Origin: Algoriphagus aquimarinus
GTDB taxonomy: Bacteria > Bacteroidota > Bacteroidia > Cytophagales > Cyclobacteriaceae
NCBI RefSeq assembly: GCF_900112005.1
Contig: NZ_FOKK01000003.1
Coordinates: 248,001 to 312,000 of the forward strand
Length of the DNA stretch: 64,000 nucleotides
Direction of reading: 5' to 3'
A program made the translations under genes and the position numbers. Below are positions 8,357 through 16,026 of the stretch, piece by piece (the stretch's first letter is position 1; the number at the start of each line of letters is the position of its first letter). Below the pieces are notes generated by a model. The model saw only the letters and a program-made list of their open reading frames with translations, was not told the origin of the DNA and made no database searches.

Positions 8357-9528
8357 TGCAGTTTCTTCAACCTATATTGCTCTGGGGATTGCTTGGAATC
8401 AGCATCCCTATCCTTATACATCTCTGGCGAGGAAAGAAAGGGCAAGTCATCCATTGGGCAGCGATGCACTGGCTCGCCACACAGGATAGTTCTGTGGCTA
8501 AAGGCTTCCGATTGGAGAATATCTTCGTGCTATTACTTAGAATTCTACTGCTAGATTTGCTGGTGTTACTGTTGAGTCAGGTCTTTATTCCATCGGTAAG
8601 CAAGGTTTCCGAGGAGAGAATTATTCATCTGGTACAGCCAAGTAATCTGATCACCGAGGAGTATAAGTTTGAGCTTCAGCAGGCATTGGAAAAGGGTGAG
8701 GAAGTATATTGGGCTGATGAGCATCTCACAGCAATTGAGGGCTTGGATGAGTTGAATGCAGAAGGAATGTTTCTTAAGCTTCAATCCTCCTTGGATAAAA
8801 TTGCGGATGAAACTACCCAGCTCAATTTGTATTTGATCAACTCTCAAAACAGCTTAGGGTCGAAGAATTATCTAAGTAAAATCAAACCAACCTTCTTTTT
8901 AGGAATAGCTGATCTGGCAAATCCAGCTCCTCAGAACATTTCCATTGAAGGAGGAAAAAAGCTAGAGGTTAATCAAAATGGGGTTTTGGACTCCATCGCA
9001 AACGATCAAAATGGCCCTGTTTCGATTACTATAGGAAAGAGCGATTTCGCTTACTATATGGGTGAAATTTCCTCCTCAGAGCGTCTTTTCATCAAGGCAT
9101 CTCTAGAAGCTATTCAAGATGTTTACGGATTTGACTTTTTAGAAAAGGAACGCATGGAAGATGCAAACCTGGTTTTTGATCATGAGCTGCCAATAGAAAA
9201 AGGCGGTAATAAACTTTACTTCATCTCGGATGCTTTCTCTTTCTCTGAGCAATCGAATCTGATCACTTTTTCAGATCAACTGGACTTCGATCATTCTGAA
9301 TTGGTACAAACAGGAAAGTTGCCTGAAGTTATTTTGGAGAGATTTCTAGCTTATTATGGGGTAGAGCAGCAAGATGTGAAGTTGAGTCAAACTCAGCTTG
9401 AGCATAGATTTTTGGTAGATAGTCCGAAAAGCCAAAGCAAGAGAGCTAATCTGAACGTGATCCTTTTAGGTCTATTTCTGCTCTGTTTTGCAGCTGAACG
9501 TTACTTTGCAAATCAACAAGGGATATGA
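8356..9528 (+). CDS. BatA-type membrane protein
   Basis: A 390-residue protein starting at the ATG at 8356, which overlaps the DUF58 stop. The first 90 residues match the aerotolerance-regulator N-terminal domain: a membrane helix LLWGLLGISIPILIHLWR, then HWAAMHWL and a second helix around residues 54-75. The middle (about 90-360) is soluble and unremarkable, and a C-terminal helix (NVILLGLFLLCFAA) is at about 370-388. No vWA MIDAS is evident, so it is BatA-like only in its N-terminus. It probably anchors the MoxR/DUF58 system in the inner membrane. It overlaps the following gene by 4 bp. Confidence 0.82.
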   Translation: MQFLQPILLWGLLGISIPILIHLWRGKKGQVIHWAAMHWLATQDSSVAKGFRLENIFVLLLRILLLDLLVLLLSQVFIPSVSKVSEERIIHLVQPSNLITEEYKFELQQALEKGEEVYWADEHLTAIEGLDELNAEGMFLKLQSSLDKIADETTQLNLYLINSQNSLGSKNYLSKIKPTFFLGIADLANPAPQNISIEGGKKLEVNQNGVLDSIANDQNGPVSITIGKSDFAYYMGEISSSERLFIKASLEAIQDVYGFDFLEKERMEDANLVFDHELPIEKGGNKLYFISDAFSFSEQSNLITFSDQLDFDHSELVQTGKLPEVILERFLAYYGVEQQDVKLSQTQLEHRFLVDSPKSQSKRANLNVILLGLFLLCFAAERYFANQQGI

Positions 9529-11693
9529 GCACAATCGAAAGCTATATCGCCAAAATTGAGTTGCAATTGCGTGTGCAAATTGGCTTAAAAGCATTATTGA
9601 TAAGTTTATCACTGGTGGTATTTGGCTTGATTTTCACATCTGCTCCCGCAGCTATCCTAGTCCTTGCTATCCTAGCTTTCTTCGTAGCTGGATACTATTT
9701 GGGATTATTTGTAACTCAGCGAAAGCAAGCTATTCAGGTACTTCATGATAGATTTCCAGACTTGGAATTCAGTTTGGAACTCTTGGATAAGCCCAGCAAA
9801 AATGTAGCTGAGCAACTTCAATGGGAGCGAGTGAATGCTAACTTTCGCGGTGGGGAAGTCCAGCTTTGGCACAAAAATACCTGGCCATTTTTGGTAGCGT
9901 TGCTTTTCATCTCCGGAGTTTATGGACTTTCACATTTGAAGCTTTCCGAAGAAAACTCACCCCAGGTTCAGGCTAAGTTGGAAGATAAAGTTGATGCTAC
10001 TTTAATAGCAAATCTACCTGTGGAATTGAAATCCTTAGAAATTTCCATCATTCCTCCAGCATACACAGGCTTGCCAAAAATTTCTCAATCAGAACTTTCG
10101 ATCAGGACTATTATAAGATCTGATATAGAGTGGATTGTAAGTATAAAAAATAGTGAAGGAGCAACTTTGGAATTGATTAATTCGAATGGCAAAAGCCTAC
10201 CTTTTTCCAAATCTGGAGAGAAATTTATTCTTAAGGATAAGGTCATAGGATCTGGCATTTATGCGCTTCGTGCAAGTAGAAATGAGAAGGTGGTTTATGA
10301 ATCTGATTATTTCCCATTGGAAGCAATTGATGATTTTGCTCCGGTGATTCAGCCCAGCGAAAAAGAGCTTTATAAATACCACTTCACGAAGGATCCTCAG
10401 GTCATGCAGGTGAAAGCCAAGGTATCTGATGATTTCAAAGTAAAGGAGCTTTACCTGGTGGCTACGTTGGCAAGAGGTTCTGGTGAAAATGTGAAATTTA
10501 GAGAGAATCGAATAGCGATACCAAACAAGGATTTTAAATCTGCGGATCTCAGTGTCAAGTTAGACTTGAAGTCATTCGATTTCAGGCCTGGTGATGAGTT
10601 GTATTACTATTGGGCCGCTATGGATAATCGTACTCCCGAACCTAATTTTTCCCGTTCGGACACTTATTTTCTCAATTACGTGGATACTTCAGGGATTCAA
10701 GAGGAGGACATAATAGGGATGGCGATTCATGTTATGCCTGAGTATTTCCGTAGCCAACGGCAGATTATTATTGATACTGAAAATCTCCTTGCTACTCAGA
10801 AGAGTAAGACTGAGAAAGAATTCAATTCTGCTTCTAATCTAATAGGTAGCGATCAGAAGCTTCTTCGGATGCGTTATGGTCAATATCTCGGTGAGGAGAA
10901 TTCAGAAGCTAATAACGGTTCTGAACCGGTGGATTTCCTGGCCGGTCACGATCATGATCATGCCCATGAAGCCGGTGTGGTCAATTTAGTAATAGAACCT
11001 AAAACGAGTAAATCGGATAGCAGCTCTCAGAAGGTGGTTGAGAATGACCTTGAGGATGGAATGGGAGGACTTATGAGCGCATTTTTAAATAAAAGCCAGT
11101 CCTCAACACAAGCTAAAATTGATGAGAATTCCTCGATGAATCTCTTGAAACTTGCCTTAGAGCAGATGTGGGAATCTGAGTTGCATCTACGGCTTTTTGA
11201 ACCGAAAAAGGCTTTACCCTTTCAGGAAAAGGCGTTGGAATATCTGAAGACTGTACAGCAAAAGTCAAGAGTTTATGTAAAGCGTTCAGGATTTGATCCA
11301 CCACCGATCAAGGAAGGAGAAAAGCGCTTGACAGGTGATCTGGATAAATTGAAAAATCAAATCGAAATCGAGCAAATAGCATTGACTAGGAGCTTGGCGC
11401 CACTAGCTGCACAGGTGTTGGGATTGCTTCCAAAGCCTCAGCTTTCTGCCGTCGATAAAGCTGCCGTGCAGAAACTTGGCGAACTCTGGACTTCACGCAT
11501 GAACTATTCCGGCATTCAGGATTGGTCAGTTTTGCTAAGACTTCAAGAGTTGAATACAGGCAAAATTACTGAGGAGGGAAGGAAGGAATTGTTTCAGAAA
11601 CTATATCCTCTGACAGCCCAAAGTGAAGGTGTGAACGCGTCTTCACTCAAACAAAAAGAATTAGAAAAAGCCTTTTGGAGCAAGTTGCAATGA
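9525..11693 (+). CDS. Large membrane-anchored protein of the MoxR cluster (DUF4175-like)
   Basis: A 722-residue protein with two N-terminal membrane helices (about residues 24-62) and a third at about 121-137. A long periplasmic-looking beta-rich part follows, including a PPAYTGLP motif often seen in DUF4175-type proteins of MoxR clusters. Residues about 474-484 form the histidine-rich run GHDHDHAHEAG, a possible metal-binding loop in an acidic linker. The C-terminal third is alpha-helical and charged. I recognise the architecture and context but not a biochemical activity. It overlaps its neighbours by 4 bp on both sides, placing it firmly in the operon. Confidence 0.7.
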   Translation: MSTIESYIAKIELQLRVQIGLKALLISLSLVVFGLIFTSAPAAILVLAILAFFVAGYYLGLFVTQRKQAIQVLHDRFPDLEFSLELLDKPSKNVAEQLQWERVNANFRGGEVQLWHKNTWPFLVALLFISGVYGLSHLKLSEENSPQVQAKLEDKVDATLIANLPVELKSLEISIIPPAYTGLPKISQSELSIRTIIRSDIEWIVSIKNSEGATLELINSNGKSLPFSKSGEKFILKDKVIGSGIYALRASRNEKVVYESDYFPLEAIDDFAPVIQPSEKELYKYHFTKDPQVMQVKAKVSDDFKVKELYLVATLARGSGENVKFRENRIAIPNKDFKSADLSVKLDLKSFDFRPGDELYYYWAAMDNRTPEPNFSRSDTYFLNYVDTSGIQEEDIIGMAIHVMPEYFRSQRQIIIDTENLLATQKSKTEKEFNSASNLIGSDQKLLRMRYGQYLGEENSEANNGSEPVDFLAGHDHDHAHEAGVVNLVIEPKTSKSDSSSQKVVENDLEDGMGGLMSAFLNKSQSSTQAKIDENSSMNLLKLALEQMWESELHLRLFEPKKALPFQEKALEYLKTVQQKSRVYVKRSGFDPPPIKEGEKRLTGDLDKLKNQIEIEQIALTRSLAPLAAQVLGLLPKPQLSAVDKAAVQKLGELWTSRMNYSGIQDWSVLLRLQELNTGKITEEGRKELFQKLYPLTAQSEGVNASSLKQKELEKAFWSKLQ

Positions 11694-13312
11694 TTCACTT
11701 CGAACCTTTGATTTCCGGAACTTGGTCATGGCTATTCGCTGCAGCGATTATCCTTATTTTAGGTGTTCAGCTATTTTGGATACTTAATGCTGATCTGAAA
11801 ACTTCCAGAAAAGTGATTAAAATCGCTTTGAATGCGTTGTTTTCACTTTTACTGCTTGGTTATCTTTTGCAACCAATATGGACTTCGAGTAAGCCAGAAG
11901 AAGCAGTTTTGATCCATTCCACGGCTAGTACGAAGGAGAAAGTACGCTTTTGGAAAGATAGCTTGAGTGTCAAGAAATCTGTTGATATCAGAAAATTCCA
12001 AGGTGAGGGAAATCCTGTTTATTTGCTTGGATCTGACTTTTCAGAGGCTGAGTTATTGAAAATAGGAGATAGGGATATTCAATGGGTTTCAGACATTGAA
12101 GACGGGGCACTTTCTTTTCTGGATTGGAAAGGAATACTGCGAGAAGGAGAAATGCAGACGGTGAATGGCAGGATAGAGTCAAGCGAATCCTTGAAAATCT
12201 CCATTTCTCAGCAAGGTGAAATACTAGCTGAAACCATCTCAGAATTAAATGAAGGTGCTTTTTCCCTTAAGTTTTCAGCGAAAGTTCTGGGAAGAAATGA
12301 GTTGGACCTGATGGTGAATGATAGCCTATATGGAAGCATCAAGTTCTTTGTTCGTCCAGCCAAACCCATTCAATACAGTTTGCAATTTGCTTTTCCTGAT
12401 GCCGAAATTAGGGTTTTGACTCAATACTTGATCAACTCAGGCGAAAAGGTACAGGAGCGAATAGATGTATCGAAAAACTCAACTATTAGCTCTGGAAGCT
12501 CTGAATCCGATTCCCTTCAGTTTCTGATCATCGATCCAGCACAGCTCACTAAGAAGTCAACCCAAGATGCAATTGAGAATGGAGCGTCCATTTTGGTGAT
12601 TAATTTGGATGATATTGGAAGGGATGTTCCTGCGATCAATAAAGCCTTTGAAACCAACTTCAAAGCAAAGCGAATTACAACAGAGGAGAGTCGGGAAGTT
12701 GAGGCTGATTTGGAAGCTTTACCTTACGAATTGGAGTCGGTGATTGCTCAGAAACTGCTTTTTGAGAATGCTTTTGCAGTTCAGCAAATAGGAAATGCTA
12801 AGGTGGGTGTGAGTCTATTGGGTAAGACTTTTCCAATCAAACTGGCTGGTGATAGTTTGCACTACCAAGCGATTTGGCAGAAGATGTTAGGTGCAATGAT
12901 TCCGCAGGAATCAGGGGTAATAGATCTTAATCAGCCAGTTTTTACTGATATGAGAACTGACATTAAGTCGAACCAAGAGGTTTTCATCAAGGATTTTGTA
13001 AACATTGAATCAGATTCAGTCTTCCTGCAGCAATCGCTTGTCAACCCTTTTTCTAAAACTGCTGAGTTTGTAAGTATGGATTCTGGGTGGGTTTCAATTG
13101 CTGATAGCATAGAATTCTATAGCTATACTCCAGATGAGTGGGAAACTGTGCGAGCTTCAAAGTGGAGAGCTGATTTCTTGAAAGCGCATTCTAAAAGGGA
13201 TACAACTTCAGAAATTTTTACGTCTCAGGAGAAGGTCTCGGATTGGCTTTGGTTTACACTTTTTGTGTTGACTTTAACACTACTTTGGCTGGAACCTAAG
13301 CTTTTGAAGTAA
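11690..13312 (+). CDS. Membrane protein of unknown function, last gene of the MoxR cluster
   Basis: A 540-residue protein from the ATG at 11690, which overlaps the previous stop (ATGA). A TTG 15 bp earlier is possible but less likely. The first 70 residues form two membrane helices (WLFAAAIILILGVQLFWIL and the segment around LFSLLLLGYLLQPIW). About 440 soluble residues follow, then one C-terminal helix (WLWFTLFVLTLTLLWLEP). This two-plus-one layout resembles other BatA/BatB-cluster proteins with an extracytoplasmic middle that can contain an amidotransferase-like fold, but I see no catalytic residues to support that. Function unknown. Confidence 0.72.
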   Translation: MIHFEPLISGTWSWLFAAAIILILGVQLFWILNADLKTSRKVIKIALNALFSLLLLGYLLQPIWTSSKPEEAVLIHSTASTKEKVRFWKDSLSVKKSVDIRKFQGEGNPVYLLGSDFSEAELLKIGDRDIQWVSDIEDGALSFLDWKGILREGEMQTVNGRIESSESLKISISQQGEILAETISELNEGAFSLKFSAKVLGRNELDLMVNDSLYGSIKFFVRPAKPIQYSLQFAFPDAEIRVLTQYLINSGEKVQERIDVSKNSTISSGSSESDSLQFLIIDPAQLTKKSTQDAIENGASILVINLDDIGRDVPAINKAFETNFKAKRITTEESREVEADLEALPYELESVIAQKLLFENAFAVQQIGNAKVGVSLLGKTFPIKLAGDSLHYQAIWQKMLGAMIPQESGVIDLNQPVFTDMRTDIKSNQEVFIKDFVNIESDSVFLQQSLVNPFSKTAEFVSMDSGWVSIADSIEFYSYTPDEWETVRASKWRADFLKAHSKRDTTSEIFTSQEKVSDWLWFTLFVLTLTLLWLEPKLLK

Positions 13313-13471
13313 AGCTGTATTCAGTTTTTTTGAGAAACGGTTACCTATTGAAAAGTTTTTTTCTCCAATTTGTCCTGTGTACGACACGAAAATCCAGCCT
13401 GATTGAACTGTTTTGAGTTTAAATGGGAGTTGTTGGCTTGAGAGTCAGCTTTATCCTAAACTTAAATAAGC

Positions 13472-13924
13472 ATGAATAAATACTTAAAAAGAGTGAGCCT
13501 CAGTATTGTGCTGCTTCTGTTGATTTTCACTTCCTATGCGCAGAAAGCTGAGGTGTTTTCTCAGAAGGACAAAGCGATAAAGGGCTATGATCCAGTGGCG
13601 TATTTCACTGATTCCAAACCTGTGATGGGTAAGGATGATATTAAGTTCAGCTATGCAGGGGCGAATTGGTATTTCTCTTCTCAGAAAAGTCTAGAGCTAT
13701 TCAAGTCCAACCCGACGAAATACATGCCTCAATATGGTGGTTATTGCGCTTTCGGATTGGCTGAAGGCTACAAAGCACCCATTTCCCCAGAAGCTTGGAC
13801 TATAGTGGATGATAAATTGTACCTGAATTACAACAAGAAAGTGCAGGCAGACTGGAATACTGATCAGGCTGAGATGATCAAAAAAGCAGATAAAAACTGG
13901 CCGACCGTCAAGAAAGAAAAATAA
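13472..13924 (+). CDS. Secreted YHS-domain protein
   Basis: A 150-residue protein with a signal peptide (LSIVLLLLIFTSYAQ; cleavage near residue 23) and a YHS domain covering most of the mature part: GYDPVAYFTDSKPV, then FSYAGANWYFSSQKSLELF and YGGYCAFG. YHS domains are associated with metal-handling proteins and enzymes, but the ligand here is unproven. The single cysteine in YGGYCAFG is at the usual conserved position. It starts 159 bp after the MoxR cluster, so it probably has its own promoter, and the next gene begins 3 bp after its stop. Confidence 0.85.
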   Translation: MNKYLKRVSLSIVLLLLIFTSYAQKAEVFSQKDKAIKGYDPVAYFTDSKPVMGKDDIKFSYAGANWYFSSQKSLELFKSNPTKYMPQYGGYCAFGLAEGYKAPISPEAWTIVDDKLYLNYNKKVQADWNTDQAEMIKKADKNWPTVKKEK

Positions 13925-13927
13925 AGT

Positions 13928-14998
13928 ATGGAGGTAGAAGTCAAACAAAGTCTTGAGTCTTTTGAAGCCTCTAGTTCAGATTGGGAAAGGATGCCTGACC
14001 CCACGAGGATGCATAATTCCTTTGAGTTTGCACACGCTTGGTGGTTTCACGTCCCAATGTTTGTGTTGGGGGTTTCTTGGGCTATTCGACTTCGGAAAGC
14101 CAATTTCTTTGCAGCTGTAAATCCTTCCTTGGGTAATGGAGGATTGTATAACTATTCCAAATTTGAAGCCCAAAATCACTTTCCAAAAATCAATCTTCCT
14201 AACACGTGTTTGATTCATTCCGAGGAGAATTTTGATGTAATTCTGAGTAAGATAAATGCCGAAAATCTGAACTATCCTTTCATTATAAAGCCTGATGTTG
14301 GAGAGCGAGGAAAGGGAGTGAAGCTTATTCAAAATCAAGGCGAGCTTGAGATTTATTTGACTGAGCAACCCATTGAGGCATGTTTGATTCAGGAGTTTAT
14401 CGAGAAGGCTCAGGAATACGGCGTGTTTTTCCTTAAAAACCCTATGACTGGAAAGTTTTCAATTCCTTCTCTAACTAGAAAAATCTCCCTTCAGGTGATT
14501 GGTGATGGTATTTCCAGCATTTCCGAATTGATACAAAACCATCCCCGAGCAAGCCGCTATCAGAATCTAATTCAAGCAGGAGATTCAAACCATATCCCCT
14601 TACACAACGAAGTGGTAAAGCTGAGTCCGATGGGAAATCACTGCAAAGGAGCAGTTTTTCTGGATTACAGCGCTTATATCAGTTCTGAAATGATTGCCTC
14701 TTTTGAGCAGATTTTTGAAGCTGTAGAAGGGATCAACTATGGCAGATTGGATGTGAAAGTAGATGAGCTGAGCGACCTCTGTGATCCAGAAAATATCATT
14801 ATTCTTGAAGTGAATGGTGCAAATGCTGAACCTATTCATATGTACTCTCCAGAGAAAAACTACCAAGATGGATTGAAAACGATCAACTCCTATTTCCAAA
14901 ATATGGGTATGATGGCGAAGCATAACTTGGTCGGCAGAAGACGTCAATTTCGGGAGACAGATACGTGGAGAAGCCTAATGCAGTATTTGAAAAAGTGA
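13928..14998 (+). CDS. ATP-grasp ligase, D-Ala-D-Ala ligase-like
   Basis: A 356-residue ATP-grasp protein. The nucleotide-binding lysine region is FIIKPDVGERGKGVKLI, followed by the hinge segment LIQEFIEKAQEYGVFF. Metal-ligand regions include GRLDVKVDE and IILEVNGANAEP near the C-terminus. An N-terminal stretch WWFHVPMFVLGVSWAIRL is hydrophobic and may lie against the membrane. The family joins a carboxylate to an amine with ATP; true Ddl enzymes have a different N-terminal domain, so the substrate is open. It is 3 bp after the YHS gene and upstream of DoxX. The ligase call is good, the specific reaction uncertain. Confidence 0.75.
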   Translation: MEVEVKQSLESFEASSSDWERMPDPTRMHNSFEFAHAWWFHVPMFVLGVSWAIRLRKANFFAAVNPSLGNGGLYNYSKFEAQNHFPKINLPNTCLIHSEENFDVILSKINAENLNYPFIIKPDVGERGKGVKLIQNQGELEIYLTEQPIEACLIQEFIEKAQEYGVFFLKNPMTGKFSIPSLTRKISLQVIGDGISSISELIQNHPRASRYQNLIQAGDSNHIPLHNEVVKLSPMGNHCKGAVFLDYSAYISSEMIASFEQIFEAVEGINYGRLDVKVDELSDLCDPENIIILEVNGANAEPIHMYSPEKNYQDGLKTINSYFQNMGMMAKHNLVGRRRQFRETDTWRSLMQYLKK

Positions 14999-15080
14999 AT
15001 CCTCATTGTCTAAAAGTATTCTTGCGGACAATTTGAGATTAGTAGAACCGCGATATTTACATATCAAACCAACTGCTATT

Positions 15081-15503
15081 ATGAAACCCACTACATCTCA
15101 ATCGAATAAGAAATTGACAATCCTGATATGGGTTTTGCGGTTGATAGCATCTGGGATTTTGGTGCAGACGCTATATTTCAAATTTGGAGCGCATCCAGAT
15201 TCCGTCGCTTTATTTACCGAACTAGGAGTGGAGCCCTATGGAAGAATTGGACTTGGCATTGCTGAGTTGATTACTGCGATCTTGATTTTGGTTCCGAGAA
15301 CAACTGCTTTTGGCGCGATACTGGGATTGTTCTTAATGATAGGAGCAATTTCTACACATTTATTTATTATTGGAATTGAGTTTAGAGGAGATGGGGGAGC
15401 ACTTTTCTCGCTTGCGGTCACCTGTTTCTTGGCTTGCTTGATTCTTTGTGTTATTTTAAAAAATCATATTCTAACCTTTTTAAAAAGTACCTATGCTAGT
15501 TAG
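15081..15503 (+). CDS. DoxX-like small membrane protein
   Basis: A 140-residue protein with four predicted membrane helices (LTILIWVLRLIASGILVQ; the segment around RIGLGIAELITAILILV; AFGAILGLFLMIGAI; LAVTCFLACLILCVIL), the DoxX/DoxD-like layout. The ATG at 15081 is preferred because the in-frame extension upstream would need a TTG and has no membrane character. Members of this group are often linked to quinone or redox stress functions, but roles differ widely. Its end overlaps the DinB-like gene by 11 bp. Confidence 0.78.
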   Translation: MKPTTSQSNKKLTILIWVLRLIASGILVQTLYFKFGAHPDSVALFTELGVEPYGRIGLGIAELITAILILVPRTTAFGAILGLFLMIGAISTHLFIIGIEFRGDGGALFSLAVTCFLACLILCVILKNHILTFLKSTYAS

Positions 15504-15990
15504 TTTGAATTCGGAAGTTTTAGGAGAATTATCAGATTTTTTGAGTCAATTGAAATCAGAAGATTTTGCCGATTGCTCTCCTGTTTTGAGGACTTCCAGT
15601 ATAGGTCAGCACGTTCGCCATATACTGGAATTGTATGACTGTATGTTGTCTCAATATGAGTCAGGAATAGTTTGCTATGATGATAGAAAGCGTGACAAGA
15701 GACTGGAAACAGATGTGGCATTTGCTTTAGCTAAAGTAAAAGAGATCCAATCCAATCTCAAATTAGAAGACAAGGAGATTATTCTAAAAATGGCAGTTGA
15801 AACTGATTTTGAAACGATCCAGAGCAGTTATAATCGCGAACTATGCTACAATCTAGAGCACTGCATTCATCATCAGGCGCTGATCAAAATTGCCTGTAAT
15901 CAACTCGATTACATTTCACTTCCATCTAGCTTTGGCGTAGCCAAATCAACAATTGACTATGTCAAAAGCTTAGAATCAAGCGCTAATTAA
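15493..15990 (+). CDS. DinB-like putative metal-dependent protein
   Basis: A 165-residue all-helical protein of the DinB/YfiT superfamily. The three metal-ligand histidine positions are plausibly in QHVRHILELYD (helix 2) and CIHHQALI (helix 4). Members include thiol-dependent hydrolases and transferases; many are uncharacterised. The start codon lies inside the DoxX gene, which suggests coupling. The function in this cluster (YHS, ATP-grasp, DoxX, DinB) is unknown. Confidence 0.75.
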   Translation: MLVSLNSEVLGELSDFLSQLKSEDFADCSPVLRTSSIGQHVRHILELYDCMLSQYESGIVCYDDRKRDKRLETDVAFALAKVKEIQSNLKLEDKEIILKMAVETDFETIQSSYNRELCYNLEHCIHHQALIKIACNQLDYISLPSSFGVAKSTIDYVKSLESSAN

Positions 15991-16026
15991 CATAGTCAAG
16001 TCGATAAATTGGGTTTTAAACGAAAG

